Positions 18,359 to 28,514 of a DNA stretch of 64,000 bases are shown here, piece by piece. The stretch covers positions 1 to 64,000 of the forward strand of contig NZ_AMSS01000050.1 in assembly GCF_000313935.1 (NCBI RefSeq). Direction: 5' to 3'. Position numbers and translations under genes: made by a program. Origin of the DNA: Acinetobacter sp. WC-141. Lineage in GTDB: Bacteria > Pseudomonadota > Gammaproteobacteria > Pseudomonadales > Moraxellaceae. Below the pieces are notes generated by a model, which was not told where the DNA came from, searched no databases, and was given only the letters and a program-made list of their open reading frames with translations. Every line of letters starts with the position of its first letter. Within the stretch, counting starts at the first letter, position 1.

Positions 18359-19879
18359 TTAATCGATAAATTTTTCCGACTGAATATTCAATTCAATGTC
18401 CCAATGCTTAAACTGCTCTTGCTCATCGTGCAAGTCGGCAACTAACAATGGCCATTGTTTGGCATCACCAGAAACACTAAGCTGCCATTGTTGATCATTT
18501 ATGATGGTCAGTTCAATGGCAGGAAGCATCTGATCACTTCGACTATGGTTGAGTAAAACTGCTAGGCGAAGCAATAAACTTAAGTAAAGTAATTTATGAC
18601 CACCAGCCTTCAAAATTTCGTTTTTTACATCATTTCGCAATTTACGACGATGATGAGCAACTAAATGTGAAAGATGATTTTGATCAATTTGTGAGAAACC
18701 AGGAATATCAGAATGCTGTAATAAATAAGCACCATGGCGATGATAACCACCATGACTAATTGCTAAACCAATTTCATGCAAATAAGCTGATCGACGCAGT
18801 AAGTCACTGTCTTCACTCGTTAAATTCAGGGATTTAGCCACACCATCAAATAGGTGTTGTGCTGTTTTGACCACACGTTCTGCTTGTTTAGGATCGGCAT
18901 TATAACGGCCCATTAGGGCTTGGACACTGCGGTCGCGGATATCTTCATGTTTAAATCGACCTAATAGGTCATACATAACACCTTCGCGTAAAGCACCATC
19001 TGAATATGCCAAACGATCAATTTCTAGAACTTCAAAAACTGCGTACAAAATTGCCAATCCGGCTGGCAAAACTGCTCGTCGATCTTCTCTTAACCCTTCA
19101 AAATCAATTTCAGAAACATTTTTAAACTTAAGCAGTTTATCTTTAAGTTTATATAGCCCTTCCCGAGTGACATTTTCTTGTTCATCACTTAAGCCCATAT
19201 TCACCATAATTTGGCGGCAGGCTTTAATCGTTCCACTCGAACCAACGACAGTATCCCATCCTTCCATTTTATAAGTCGTTGCAATAGCAGAAAGTTCTTT
19301 ACGGGCAGCAACTACTGCTTTATCAAATGATTTCTGGGTAATTTCCCCATCAGAAAAGTAAGCTGTTGTATAGGCCACACAACCCATTTGTAATGATTCT
19401 GTATAAATAGGTTCAAACTCTTCGCCGATAATGAATTCAGTAGAACCACCACCAATATCGACGACTAAGCGACGCCCGCCATTGGCCATCGTATGCGATA
19501 CGCCCAGATAGATCAGACGGGCTTCTTCTCGTCCTGCAATAATTTCAATAGGTTTAGGTAAAATTTCTGCAGCTTTTTGAATAAATTCATGTCCATTTTT
19601 TGCCTGACGCAAGGCATTTGTAGCCACAATTCGTAAACGATTAGGTTGAACCGAACTCAATCTTCCGACAAAACGTGCTAGACATGCCAAACCACGTTGC
19701 TGAGCAGCTTCTGTTAAATTTTTATTCTCATCTAAACCAGCTGCAAGCTGTACTTTTTCTGACATCGAAGCAACTTTTTTAACTTCACCATGATCTACCC
19801 GTGCAATTGCAAGGTGAAAACTGTTCGACCCCATATCTATGGCGGCAAGTAATTCTTCATCAATCAGAAAGTCAGACAT
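18359..19879 (-). CDS. ppx: exopolyphosphatase (Ppx/GppA family)
   Basis: 506 aa from ATG 19879 (GTG 19906 gives nine more residues). Releases phosphate from the ends of polyphosphate; relatives cleave pppGpp. The actin-like ATPase fold starts at AAIDMGSNSFHLAIARV (phosphate-1 loop) and continues with LVVDIGGGSTEFIIG and VVGSSGTIKACRQI. The C-terminal half is HD-like (SAYLHEIGLAISHGGYHRHGAYLLQHS), as in long Ppx. It heads the leftward run ppx-accA-tilS-proC-yggT. GppA activity would tie it to the relA alarmone system also in this window, but that is inference. Confidence 0.9.
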   Translation of the reverse strand: MSDFLIDEELLAAIDMGSNSFHLAIARVDHGEVKKVASMSEKVQLAAGLDENKNLTEAAQQRGLACLARFVGRLSSVQPNRLRIVATNALRQAKNGHEFIQKAAEILPKPIEIIAGREEARLIYLGVSHTMANGGRRLVVDIGGGSTEFIIGEEFEPIYTESLQMGCVAYTTAYFSDGEITQKSFDKAVVAARKELSAIATTYKMEGWDTVVGSSGTIKACRQIMVNMGLSDEQENVTREGLYKLKDKLLKFKNVSEIDFEGLREDRRAVLPAGLAILYAVFEVLEIDRLAYSDGALREGVMYDLLGRFKHEDIRDRSVQALMGRYNADPKQAERVVKTAQHLFDGVAKSLNLTSEDSDLLRRSAYLHEIGLAISHGGYHRHGAYLLQHSDIPGFSQIDQNHLSHLVAHHRRKLRNDVKNEILKAGGHKLLYLSLLLRLAVLLNHSRSDQMLPAIELTIINDQQWQLSVSGDAKQWPLLVADLHDEQEQFKHWDIELNIQSEKFID

Positions 19880-20069
19880 TATTGAACTAAACCCATAACA
19901 ATTCACGCCTAGAGTAATTCACACGAATGCAATTGAAAAGTCATTTTCATCAACAATTAACTGTCATTTATATTTTTCTATTTATGAGTTGATTGTACAA
20001 GTCGATGATGAATATCGTGAGCATCCATTAGACAAATTTAGTGAAGCCTTGAATAATAGCATCAAACCC

Positions 20070-20098
20070 TTACATTGAACTAAGTAGCTATGTAATAC
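20070..20098 (+). promoter_or_regulatory. probable trxA promoter
   Basis: TTACAT (20070-20075) and TAATAC (20093-20098) with a 17-bp spacer, about 60 bp before trxA. Motif match only. Confidence 0.4.
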
Positions 20099-20157
20099 TG
20101 ATAGAGATAATTTTCTCCTGTAGTAATAGCACTTTTTCTAAAAATTGGAGCCGTACC

Positions 20158-20484
20158 ATGTCTGCGACTATTGTAAATACAACTGATGATAACTTCCAAG
20201 CAGATGTTCTAGATGCTGAAACACCAGTACTTGTTGACTTCTGGGCAGGTTGGTGTGCACCGTGTAAAGCAATTGCACCTGTTCTTGAAGACCTATCAAG
20301 TGAATATGCTGGTAAAGTAAAAATTGTTAAAGTTGATGTGACTTCTTGCGAAGATATTGCGGTGAAATACAATATCCGTAATATTCCTGCTTTATTACTT
20401 TTCAAAAATGGTGAGGTTGTAGCTCAACAAATTGGTGCTGTACCTCGCTCTAAACTTGTTAGCTTTATTGATGAAAATGTTTAA
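20158..20484 (+). CDS. trxA: thioredoxin
   Basis: 108 aa cytoplasmic thioredoxin, a general disulfide reductant regenerated by thioredoxin reductase. Fold elements: PVLVDFWAGWCAPCKAIAPVLEDL, KIVKVDVTSC, cis-Pro in NIRNIPALLLFKNGEVV and C-terminal GAVPRSKLVSFID. The active site reads WCAPC (W32, C33, C36) with Ala in place of the usual Gly, which is expected to change the redox potential slightly. A third Cys is present (VTSCED). Start set by GGAG at 20147-20150. rho follows downstream, as trxA-rho in many Gammaproteobacteria. Confidence 0.96.
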   Translation: MSATIVNTTDDNFQADVLDAETPVLVDFWAGWCAPCKAIAPVLEDLSSEYAGKVKIVKVDVTSCEDIAVKYNIRNIPALLLFKNGEVVAQQIGAVPRSKLVSFIDENV

Positions 20485-20504
20485 GTCAAAATGCTAAGAA
20501 TGAA

Positions 20505-20537
20505 AATACGCTATACTTTTTTATAGCGTATTTTTTT
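20505..20537 (+). terminator. terminator after trxA
   Basis: AATACGCTATA (20505-20515) and TATAGCGTATT (20522-20532) form an 11-bp stem with a T-run to 20537. Confidence 0.88.
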
Positions 20538-20547
20538 CGGCTATAAA

Positions 20548-20576
20548 TTGACAAATTAACTAAGCTGGCTTATATT
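20548..20576 (+). promoter_or_regulatory. rho promoter
   Basis: TTGACA (20548-20553), 17-bp spacer, TATATT (20571-20576): near-consensus sigma-70. It lies just after the trxA terminator and predicts a 5' leader of about 225 nt before rho. Confidence 0.65.
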
Positions 20577-20806
20577 GCATGCTCAAGAGGCACTGAAGGG
20601 AATCATCTTCGTCCGGCTTCTTACAAGACACAAACATAAAGATCGCCACTCGGCAACAGAAATTGTTTTTTCACATTTTTCTTCGAAACAATCAATCAGA
20701 CTTCTGAATTGTTATTGTGTAAATACAATTGCGATAATCTTTTTTGTATGCGAGCGATTTTTCTTCTTTTTAAACCACACTCTACTCTTTCCTAATTCTG
20801 ACCCTT
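20577..20806 (+). other. rho: long untranslated leader of rho
   Basis: About 225 nt between the predicted rho start site and the rho ATG. It holds no convincing gene. It is C/T-rich with few G in its later part (for example the stretch 20755-20800), which is the kind of sequence Rho binds. Since rho limits its own expression in other bacteria by terminating in its leader, the same may happen here (inference). Confidence 0.5.
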
Positions 20807-22075
20807 ATGAATTTAACTGAACTCAAGAAAAAACCAATTGGTGAATTAATTAAAATTGCTGAATTTATGGGCCTGGAAGGTATGGCTCGTAACCGAAAGC
20901 AAGATATTATCTTTGCCATTTTGAAACGCCATGCGATGAATGGCGAAGAAATTTTTGGTGATGGCGTTCTTGAAATTCTCTCTGATGGTTTTGGTTTTTT
21001 GCGATCTGCCGCAGGTTCGTATTTAGCAGGTCCGGATGATATTTATGTGAGTCCCTCACAAATCCGACGCTTTAACTTGCGTACAGGTGATACCATCACA
21101 GGTACTATTCGCCCTCCAAAAGAAGGTGAGCGTTATTTTGCGTTGCTCAAAGTTAACCAGATTAACTATGACACGCCAGAAAATTCTCGAAATAAAATTC
21201 TATTTGAAAACTTAACTCCACTTTTCCCGACTGAACAATTGGTTATGGAACTAGGTAATGGTACGACAGAAGATTTAACTGCTCGTGTTGTTGATTTAGT
21301 TGCGCCAATTGGTAAAGGGCAACGTTCTATTATTGTTGCACCGCCAAAAGCGGGTAAAACAATGTTACTTCAAAATATTGCTCAATCTATTGTTAGAAAC
21401 AATCCTGAAGTATTCCTGATTGTTCTATTAATTGACGAGCGTCCAGAAGAAGTAACTGAAATGGAACGTACTGTTCGCGGTGAAGTCATTGCTTCAACAT
21501 TCGATGAAGCTCCAGCTCGCCACGTGCAAGTTGCAGAAATGGTAATTGAAAAAGCAAAACGTCTTGTTGAACATAAAAAAGACGTTGTGATTCTGCTTGA
21601 CTCGATTACCCGTTTAGCGCGTGCATATAACACTGTCATTCCTTCATCAGGAAAAGTATTAACTGGTGGTGTGGATGCTCATGCATTAGAACGCCCTAAA
21701 CGCTTCTTCGGTGCTGCACGTAATATTGAAGAAGGTGGATCTCTTACGATCATCTCAACTGCTTTGATTGAAACAGGCAGTAAAATGGATGACGTCATTT
21801 ATGAAGAATTCAAAGGTACAGGTAACCAAGAGATTACTCTTGATCGCCGTATCGCTGAAAAACGCGTCTTCCCTGCCATGAACATTAAGAAATCCGGCAC
21901 CCGTCGTGAAGAGCGTTTAATGGATGATGATAACTTACGTAAAGTTTGGATCCTCCGTAAGCTTCTCCATCCTATGGATGAGTTGGCGGCAATGGAATTC
22001 TTACTTGACCGTATGAAAGAAACTAAAACAAATGATGATTTCTTCGATCAAATGAAACGTAAAGCTTCAACTTAA
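20807..22075 (+). CDS. rho: transcription termination factor Rho
   Basis: 422 aa, standard length. Hexameric RNA-dependent ATPase that ends transcription at untranslated RNA. N-terminal helix bundle [24 protein letters not shown], cold-shock-like RNA-binding domain ([27 protein letters not shown]), Walker [11 protein letters not shown], Walker B region [17 protein letters not shown]-loop [22 protein letters not shown] and R-loop [21 protein letters not shown]. All match enterobacterial Rho closely. It has its own promoter and terminator. Confidence 0.98.
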   Translation: MNLTELKKKPIGELIKIAEFMGLEGMARNRKQDIIFAILKRHAMNGEEIFGDGVLEILSDGFGFLRSAAGSYLAGPDDIYVSPSQIRRFNLRTGDTITGTIRPPKEGERYFALLKVNQINYDTPENSRNKILFENLTPLFPTEQLVMELGNGTTEDLTARVVDLVAPIGKGQRSIIVAPPKAGKTMLLQNIAQSIVRNNPEVFLIVLLIDERPEEVTEMERTVRGEVIASTFDEAPARHVQVAEMVIEKAKRLVEHKKDVVILLDSITRLARAYNTVIPSSGKVLTGGVDAHALERPKRFFGAARNIEEGGSLTIISTALIETGSKMDDVIYEEFKGTGNQEITLDRRIAEKRVFPAMNIKKSGTRREERLMDDDNLRKVWILRKLLHPMDELAAMEFLLDRMKETKTNDDFFDQMKRKAST

Positions 22076-22091
22076 ACGATTAATCTTCCAT

Positions 22092-22121
22092 AAAAAGCCA
22101 CTCTTTTGAGTGGCTTTTTAT
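22092..22121 (+). terminator. terminator after rho
   Basis: AAAAAGCCACTC (22092-22103), loop TTTT, GAGTGGCTTTTT (22108-22119). Confidence 0.9.
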
Positions 22122-22486
22122 TTGGTTGACAAACTTTACACAAAGATACATTTTGCAGCTTTTTATGTAAAATTATTTATAAGCTTTTGATAATAAATAT
22201 TTTTGAATTAAAAAAATTAAGTTTTTTAGTAGCTTATCTCTACCTTTTCCAATACAGTCGGACTGATTGATTGTTTTTTTCTGTTAAAAAACAGACTGTT
22301 TTTCTCTTTTTCATACGTTTTTTTGATAGACGACAGTAGTATTTCAGCATTTGCAGTGATAGCATAGCGGCAGACCAGTTAGACTGCTCCATGCGTTGTT
22401 ACCTAGCTACGTTTTAGGAATAATAAAAGCAAAACAGTCCAACTTAGGTTTTTTTAATCTCAAATCTTTTTTGTGAGAGTGATGCC
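22122..22486. other. 365-bp intergenic region before the alanine-rich lipoprotein
   Basis: No gene is seen. A TTGACA lies at 22126-22131, but its best -10 is poor. The stretch 22330-22425 is less AT-rich than its surroundings and contains short self-complementary pieces, so a long structured leader or a small RNA is possible. I cannot support either from sequence alone. Confidence 0.4.
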
Positions 22487-22729
22487 ATGTTATTCAAAAA
22501 ATTTGCTGTTGCTGCTGCTGTAGCTGCTACTTTAGCTTTCGTTGGTTGTTCTAAGAAAGAAGAAGCTCCTGCTGCTGCTTCTGAAGCTGTAGCTGCTGCT
22601 TCTGAAGCTACTGCTGCTGCTTCTGAAGCTGCTGTAGCTGTTGACGCTGCTGCTTCTGACGTTGCTGCTGCTGCTTCTGACGTTGCTGCTTCTGCTTCTG
22701 ACGTTGCTGCTGCTTCTGCTGCACACTAA
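22487..22729 (+). CDS. alanine-rich heptad-repeat small lipoprotein
   Basis: 80 aa. N-terminal signal of a lipoprotein: basic MLFKKF, hydrophobic VAAAVAATLAFVG, then Cys21 followed by SKKEE. The -3 residue is Phe rather than Leu but the site is otherwise usable. The mature part is about 40% or more Ala in a seven-residue pattern (AASEAVA, AASEATA, AASEAAV, then DVAAAAS, DVAASAS), suggesting a continuous helix able to form a coiled coil, much as in Lpp. It lacks the C-terminal Lys that anchors Lpp to peptidoglycan, ending in AAH. Nearly all Ala codons are GCT, typical of a highly expressed Acinetobacter gene. Exact role unknown. Confidence 0.8.
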   Translation: MLFKKFAVAAAVAATLAFVGCSKKEEAPAAASEAVAAASEATAAASEAAVAVDAAASDVAAAASDVAASASDVAAASAAH

Positions 22730-22745
22730 TCTATACTTAGATTAG

Positions 22746-22776
22746 AAAAAAAGAGGACATTTTGTCCTCTTTTTTT
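22746..22776 (+). terminator. strong terminator after the alanine-rich lipoprotein
   Basis: Core stem GAGGACA (22753-22759) and TGTCCTC (22763-22769) with loop TTT, extended by pairing of seven A with seven T. Confidence 0.9.
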
Positions 22777-22810
22777 ACGCTTAAATTTTAGAAAAATATA
22801 AAAACTATAA

Positions 22811-22838
22811 ATAAAAAAAGCAGATCAATCGATCTGCT
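22811..22838 (-). terminator. terminator overlapping the end of ihfA
   Basis: Leftward: AGCAGATC (22838-22831), loop GATT, GATCTGCT (22826-22819), then TTTTTTTATT. The ihfA stop TGA (22827-22825) and its last codons lie inside the hairpin. Confidence 0.85.
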
Positions 22839-23121
22839 CATTTCCAACGCGTTGTCTAAACTTCTGACCTGCTCTAAAGGTCACTACCCTACGTGCCGAA
22901 ATTGGAATTTCTTCACCTGTTTTAGGATTACGTCCTGGACGTTCGCGTTTATCTCTTAACTCGAAATTACCAAAACCAGAGAGCTTAACCTGCTCTCCTG
23001 CAATAAGTGCTTGGCTAATTTCATCGAAGAACAACTCGACCATTTGTTTTGCTTCACGGCGATTTAAGCTGGTTAACTCACTTAAATGATCAGCCATGTC
23101 TGCTTTAGTTAATGCTGTCAT
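22825..23121 (-). CDS. ihfA: integration host factor subunit alpha
   Basis: 98 aa. DNA-bending protein that pairs with IhfB and helps recombination, replication and sigma-54 promoters. Family motifs: [13 protein letters not shown] at the start, [46 protein letters not shown] with the Pro that intercalates DNA, and [16 protein letters not shown]. Its ATG overlaps the pheT stop by four bases, so it is translated with pheT, as pheST-ihfA in many Gammaproteobacteria. Confidence 0.97.
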   Translation of the reverse strand: MTALTKADMADHLSELTSLNRREAKQMVELFFDEISQALIAGEQVKLSGFGNFELRDKRERPGRNPKTGEEIPISARRVVTFRAGQKFRQRVGNEQID

Positions 23122-25499
23122 GAGGCCCTCAATGTCGCTTGATAAGTGTTTTCTAACACTTGGATTATATTGTCCATACCAGATTTAATTTCAGCATCTT
23201 CAAGCGTACGTGAAGGATGTTGCCATAATAGTGCAAACGCTAATGAGCGCTTACCTTCTTCGACACCCTGCCCCGTATACACATCGAACAGCCATGTAGA
23301 GTCTAAAAGCTCTCCACCAGTTTGTTCGATTAACTGCTGAATATCTCTAACATTTATATTATCAGAGATTAAAAGCGCAATATCACGTCTGATCGAAGGA
23401 AAACGTGATAATTCTGTAAAATTAGATACATAAGATTGCAAAACAGCAGTTTGATCGAGTTCAGCAACCCAAGTTGTGCTTAAATCTAGCTCATTTTCTA
23501 AAGATGGATGCAAACGACCTAAGTAACCAATTGATTGTCCATCAACTAAAATTTCAGCAGACTGCCCTGGATGCAACCATGCACGCTCTGAACGCACATA
23601 TTCAACTTTGACGCGACCAGCAGCTAAAATCTCTTCAACCTCTCCTTTGAAGTCGAAGAAATCCATTGGTTGAGGCTTAGAATGCCATGTTTCTGGTTCT
23701 TGCGAGCCTACTGCAATTAGAGCCAGAGTAGGAGTCTGTTGTAAGTCTTCAATGTTCTTCGCATTTTGATAATCAAAACGCAGTCCGAATTCGAAAAAGC
23801 GCACGCGACTTTGCTGACGGTTGAGGTTATATTGTACGCAAGGAATTAAACTAGAAAGCAAAGTACTACGCATTGCAGCCAAATCACTTGAAATTGGATT
23901 TGCTAACATCAATGGCTTAACTTCAGGATTTAATTGCTTTTCAAGTTTCGCATCAGCAAAGCTAAAGCTAATTGCTTCTTGATAACCCAAAGTCACGATC
24001 GTTTGACGCAATTCAGCAAGTTCAAAGCGATCTTGATATTTAGCAAATTTAACATCCATGCTTGGTAAGCTAATCTGGATATTGTCATAACCATCAATAC
24101 GCGCTACTTCTTCAATTAAGTCTTGATAAATAGCCATATCGTAACGATGTGAGGGGGGCACTACACTCCATTCACCTTCAGCTTTAACTGTTACCTTACA
24201 CCCTAGTCGAGTTAAAGCATCTGCAATGAACTCACCCGCCACTTGATATCCTAACAACTGGTCAACCTGAACTTGTTTTAGTTCAATTGCTTCTCGTTTT
24301 GGTAAAATTTCCGCTTTTTCAGCTACAGTAATTGGACCAAATTCGCCGCCTGCTAACTGTTGAATAAGCTGCGAAGCACGATTCATGGCAAGTAAAGGTA
24401 ACTCAAAATCTACCCCACGTTCATAACGCTGCGAAGAATCGGTATGTAAACCGAAACGACGAGCACGCCCAGCAATCGCAAGTGGTGCAAAGAAAGCACT
24501 TTCTAGGAAAATATCAGTTGTATCATCGGTTACACTTGATGCTAAACCACCCATAATTCCAGCAATTGCCAAAGCTTTTTGGTCATCAGCAATTACCATT
24601 ATATCTTCTTGCAACTCAACTTCTTGATCATTCAAGAGTTGTAACTTTTCTTGTTGTGTTGCTTGACGAACATGTACAGTCCCTTCGATTTTAGACAAAT
24701 CGAATGCATGCATTGGTTGACCCAATTCCATTAAGACATAGTTAGTCACATCAACCAAAATACTATGAGTACGAATTCCTGAACGCGCTAAAGCTTGTTC
24801 CATCCACTCAGGAGTAGCAGCTTTTACATTAACATTCTTAACTACACGCCCTAAATAACGTGGAGCTCCATCAGTACTGATAACTACTTTTTTCTCATCA
24901 GCAATGGTGGCATCAACTGACTTGATTTCAGGTTCATTCATTTGCAGCTTATTAATAACTGCAATTTCACGAGCAATACCACGAATACTAAAACAGTCAC
25001 CACGGTTCGGTGTAATACTGATATCAATGACATTGTCGTCAAGTTTTAAGTATTCACGGATATTTACGCCTACCGGAGCATCAGCTGGTAATTCAAGTAA
25101 ACCATCGATTTTATCTTCTAGATCAATCTCAGAAGCTCCACAAAGCATTCCTTGTGACTCAACACCACGAAGTTTACCTTTTTTGATTTTAAAATCACCA
25201 GGTAATACCGCGCCAATGGTTGCCACAGGTGCTTTCATTCCAGCACGGACATTTGGTGCACCACAAACAATTTGTAGTGGCTCACCTGAACCAATATTCA
25301 CAGTTGTAACGCGCAAACGATCTGCGTCTGGATGCTGCTCAACCGTGAGCACTTCACCGATTACTACACCCGTAAATGGTTTAGCCACAGGTGCCAATTC
25401 ATCAACTTCAAGACCAAGCATCGTCAACTGATCAGACAATGTATCACTATCAATTGCCGGATTAACCCATGTACGTAGCCAATTTTCGCTAATCTTCAT
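23118..25499 (-). CDS. pheT: phenylalanyl-tRNA synthetase beta subunit
   Basis: 793 aa, full length. With PheS forms the (alpha-beta)2 enzyme that charges tRNA(Phe). N-terminal tRNA-binding OB domain (about 39-150; [38 protein letters not shown]), B3/B4 editing domain ([22 protein letters not shown] segment near 250), B5 (about 400-475) and the C-terminal ferredoxin-like anticodon domain ([18 protein letters not shown]). It starts 32 bp after pheS. Confidence 0.98.
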   Translation of the reverse strand: MKISENWLRTWVNPAIDSDTLSDQLTMLGLEVDELAPVAKPFTGVVIGEVLTVEQHPDADRLRVTTVNIGSGEPLQIVCGAPNVRAGMKAPVATIGAVLPGDFKIKKGKLRGVESQGMLCGASEIDLEDKIDGLLELPADAPVGVNIREYLKLDDNVIDISITPNRGDCFSIRGIAREIAVINKLQMNEPEIKSVDATIADEKKVVISTDGAPRYLGRVVKNVNVKAATPEWMEQALARSGIRTHSILVDVTNYVLMELGQPMHAFDLSKIEGTVHVRQATQQEKLQLLNDQEVELQEDIMVIADDQKALAIAGIMGGLASSVTDDTTDIFLESAFFAPLAIAGRARRFGLHTDSSQRYERGVDFELPLLAMNRASQLIQQLAGGEFGPITVAEKAEILPKREAIELKQVQVDQLLGYQVAGEFIADALTRLGCKVTVKAEGEWSVVPPSHRYDMAIYQDLIEEVARIDGYDNIQISLPSMDVKFAKYQDRFELAELRQTIVTLGYQEAISFSFADAKLEKQLNPEVKPLMLANPISSDLAAMRSTLLSSLIPCVQYNLNRQQSRVRFFEFGLRFDYQNAKNIEDLQQTPTLALIAVGSQEPETWHSKPQPMDFFDFKGEVEEILAAGRVKVEYVRSERAWLHPGQSAEILVDGQSIGYLGRLHPSLENELDLSTTWVAELDQTAVLQSYVSNFTELSRFPSIRRDIALLISDNINVRDIQQLIEQTGGELLDSTWLFDVYTGQGVEEGKRSLAFALLWQHPSRTLEDAEIKSGMDNIIQVLENTYQATLRAS

Positions 25500-25531
25500 C
25501 TTTATAAACCTTTTTTAATCCTGAAAAACTG

Positions 25532-26533
<1,002 letters not shown>

Positions 26534-26670
26534 TTAAAAAAATATAATAAAACACTGCATTCTAACAGTTTTTCATCAGATTGATGAAGTTTATCCATCA
26601 TGAAAAATGTATTAGGCAACAAAAAGATAAAACGTATAAGATAATAGCATCGTCAACGAGATCAACTATT

Positions 26671-27663
26671 ATGGCGCTCAATCAAATTTGGAAACAACAA
26701 CTTACGCTTGTGACATATGGTAATGAATACCTCCGCCAAAATTTAAGCTTCACCCAATGGCGACAACATCATATTTTTGATCATCATAGTTTTCAGTTTC
26801 GTGACTTAGCTTCGCAGCATTTACTTGCTCAACACTTTCAAGTTTGGCTAGAGGCCCTAAAAAAACAAGGTACCACGCAACTCAGTTTACATTTATCAAG
26901 CCTTCTAAATGAAGAGCAAAATCCAAACAGCAATGTTGAGCTTTTACCTTACACTCATTTTATCGTTAGCCATCAAAATGATAAGAAATTTGCATGGATT
27001 TTCGGCCATGAACTTGCTGAATGGTATAACAATGACAATGAGTTTGAAGCCCCCGCTTCACAAACCTGCGAGCTTCGTTTAGAAACTTTCTGGCGTTTTG
27101 AACTCAATGAAAAATTATCAAAAAAAGTAGACGCAGATTTAAAAAATCCACCATGGCAAGAAATAGCTGACTTTATGGATAGTGAGTTATTTCGTAGTAA
27201 ATATGCAGCAGGCTTTGAGGAACCAGAATTTCAAAAAATTTACTTTGATGGCACCAACATTACGAGCCAAGAACCAAGGCTTGCTTTAATTCCAGAGACT
27301 TATCCTGCAGATTATGCTCACCAGCTTTTATCTCGTACTCAAGCATTAGCCAATTATTTAGAACAAAAAAAACGTCTTGCAAATGATCCGTTAGGAGAAG
27401 AGCTAGACCAAGAACAACTCATTAATTTAAGAAATTTTACGCAAAAGACTGATGATTTGTTTGCCAAACTTATTGTTAAGGCTGCTAATCACTACCAAAC
27501 AGCTCAAATAATTCCAGTTGCTAAGGTCTCTCCGTTTGAGCAATCAAATGAAATTCCACAACAGTTGAAATCTCACCACCATAAAGGCACTGGTTCAGGC
27601 GTTATTAAGCTGATTATTCTAACGATTATTATTTGTGCTCTGGCTTATTATTTTGGGCTTTAA
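26671..27663 (+). CDS. unknown protein with C-terminal membrane anchor
   Basis: 330 aa from ATG 26671; an upstream in-frame ATG (26581) would add 30 residues of poor quality. Not recognised. The long soluble part is mixed helix/strand with no enzyme motif I can name (FAWIFGHELAEWYN, RLETFWRFELNEKLSKK, FDGTNITSQEPRLALIPETYP). A basic stretch with His-Lys (KSHHHKGTGSG) precedes one hydrophobic segment (VIKLIILTIIICALAYYFGL) ending at the last residue, a tail-anchor layout that puts the body in the cytoplasm. It stands alone between pheS and rplT, splitting an operon that is usually continuous. Confidence 0.75.
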   Translation: MALNQIWKQQLTLVTYGNEYLRQNLSFTQWRQHHIFDHHSFQFRDLASQHLLAQHFQVWLEALKKQGTTQLSLHLSSLLNEEQNPNSNVELLPYTHFIVSHQNDKKFAWIFGHELAEWYNNDNEFEAPASQTCELRLETFWRFELNEKLSKKVDADLKNPPWQEIADFMDSELFRSKYAAGFEEPEFQKIYFDGTNITSQEPRLALIPETYPADYAHQLLSRTQALANYLEQKKRLANDPLGEELDQEQLINLRNFTQKTDDLFAKLIVKAANHYQTAQIIPVAKVSPFEQSNEIPQQLKSHHHKGTGSGVIKLIILTIIICALAYYFGL

Positions 27664-27670
27664 ATAAATA

Positions 27671-27700
27671 AAAAAGACCGCTAAAAAGCGGTCTTTTTTT
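27671..27700. terminator. bidirectional terminator between the tail-anchored gene and rplT
   Basis: AAAAAGACCGCT (27671-27682), loop AAAA, AGCGGTCTTTTT (27687-27698). Confidence 0.9.
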
Positions 27701-27712
27701 GAATCTCTAAGC

Positions 27713-28072
27713 TTATGCAGCTAATGCACCTTTAGCTTTTTCAGCTAAAGCAGCAAATGCTACTGCATCATGCATAGCGATGTCAGCTAATACGCGACGG
27801 TCGATGATCACTTGAGCTTTTTTCAAGCCATCGATCATACGGCTGTAAGACAAACCGTTTTGACGAGCACCAGCATTGATACGCGCAATCCATAGAGCAC
27901 GGAATTGACGTTTCTTTTGACGGCGGTCACGATAAGCGTATTGACCAGCTTTGATTACCGCTTGGAACGCTACGCGGTAAACGCGTGAACGAGCACCATA
28001 GTAACCTTTAGCGCGAGCAAGAATTTTTTTGTGACGACGATGAGCCACTACACCACGTTTTACACGAGCCAT
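27713..28072 (-). CDS. rplT: ribosomal protein L20
   Basis: 119 aa, standard. Binds 23S rRNA early in large-subunit assembly and in many bacteria represses its own operon. Family start [26 protein letters not shown] and core [20 protein letters not shown] are clear. RBS AAGGAG at 28080-28085. It follows rpmI by 11 bp. Confidence 0.98.
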
Positions 28073-28083
28073 TTATAATCTCC

Positions 28084-28278
28084 TTAGATGTATGGGCACA
28101 TACGACGAACTGAGTTCACGTCAGAAACATGAACCATTACACAGCCGCGTAATTGACGGATACGTTTAGCAGATTTTTTGGTCAAAATGTGGCGCTTAAA
28201 TGCTTGTTTGCGCTTGAAACCGTGTGCAGTCGCTTTGAAGCGTTTAGCAGCACCACGGCGAGTTTTCATCTTAGGCAT
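28084..28278 (-). CDS. rpmI: ribosomal protein L35
   Basis: 64 aa from ATG 28278, preceded by AGAGG; the open frame extends further upstream but only with non-family sequence. Small basic large-subunit protein: [33 protein letters not shown] and ending in SVRRMCPYI. In most relatives it follows infC directly; here infC lies 2.9 kb away with other genes between, so rpmI-rplT must have its own promoter in 28279-28514. Confidence 0.97.
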   Translation of the reverse strand: MPKMKTRRGAAKRFKATAHGFKRKQAFKRHILTKKSAKRIRQLRGCVMVHVSDVNSVRRMCPYI

Positions 28279-28514
28279 AACAACCTCTTTTGAACACCTG
28301 TTCGGAACGTTTGCACCATTGCAAAAACGACCTGCAGGTAAGGGAGCCGATATTCTAAAGCATCCCAACTTAAAACAAAAGTAAAATGCTCATTTTTTGA
28401 TAGTAAATTGTCTATTTTATATAAACGATATTTTTTATAATCAATTATCAAATTATGAGAAAATCCATAAAATCATCGCCTATAATAAGTGCAATCTCCT
28501 AAATTCAAAAGAAT

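Noticed and set aside
20575..20820. 81-codon frame overlapping the rho start
   Set aside because: Non-ATG start, no ribosome site, low-complexity Phe-rich end; it lies in the rho leader.
22532..22726. Ser/Arg-rich open frame antisense to the alanine-rich lipoprotein
   Set aside because: It is the mirror of the repeated GCT/TCT codons on the other strand and has no start signals.
24904..25431. 175-codon rightward frame antisense to pheT
   Set aside because: Ser/Pro/Thr-rich mirror reading of a conserved gene; no start signals.
28266..28451. Leftward frame upstream of rpmI in another frame
   Set aside because: It overlaps the rpmI start and control region; no family sequence.
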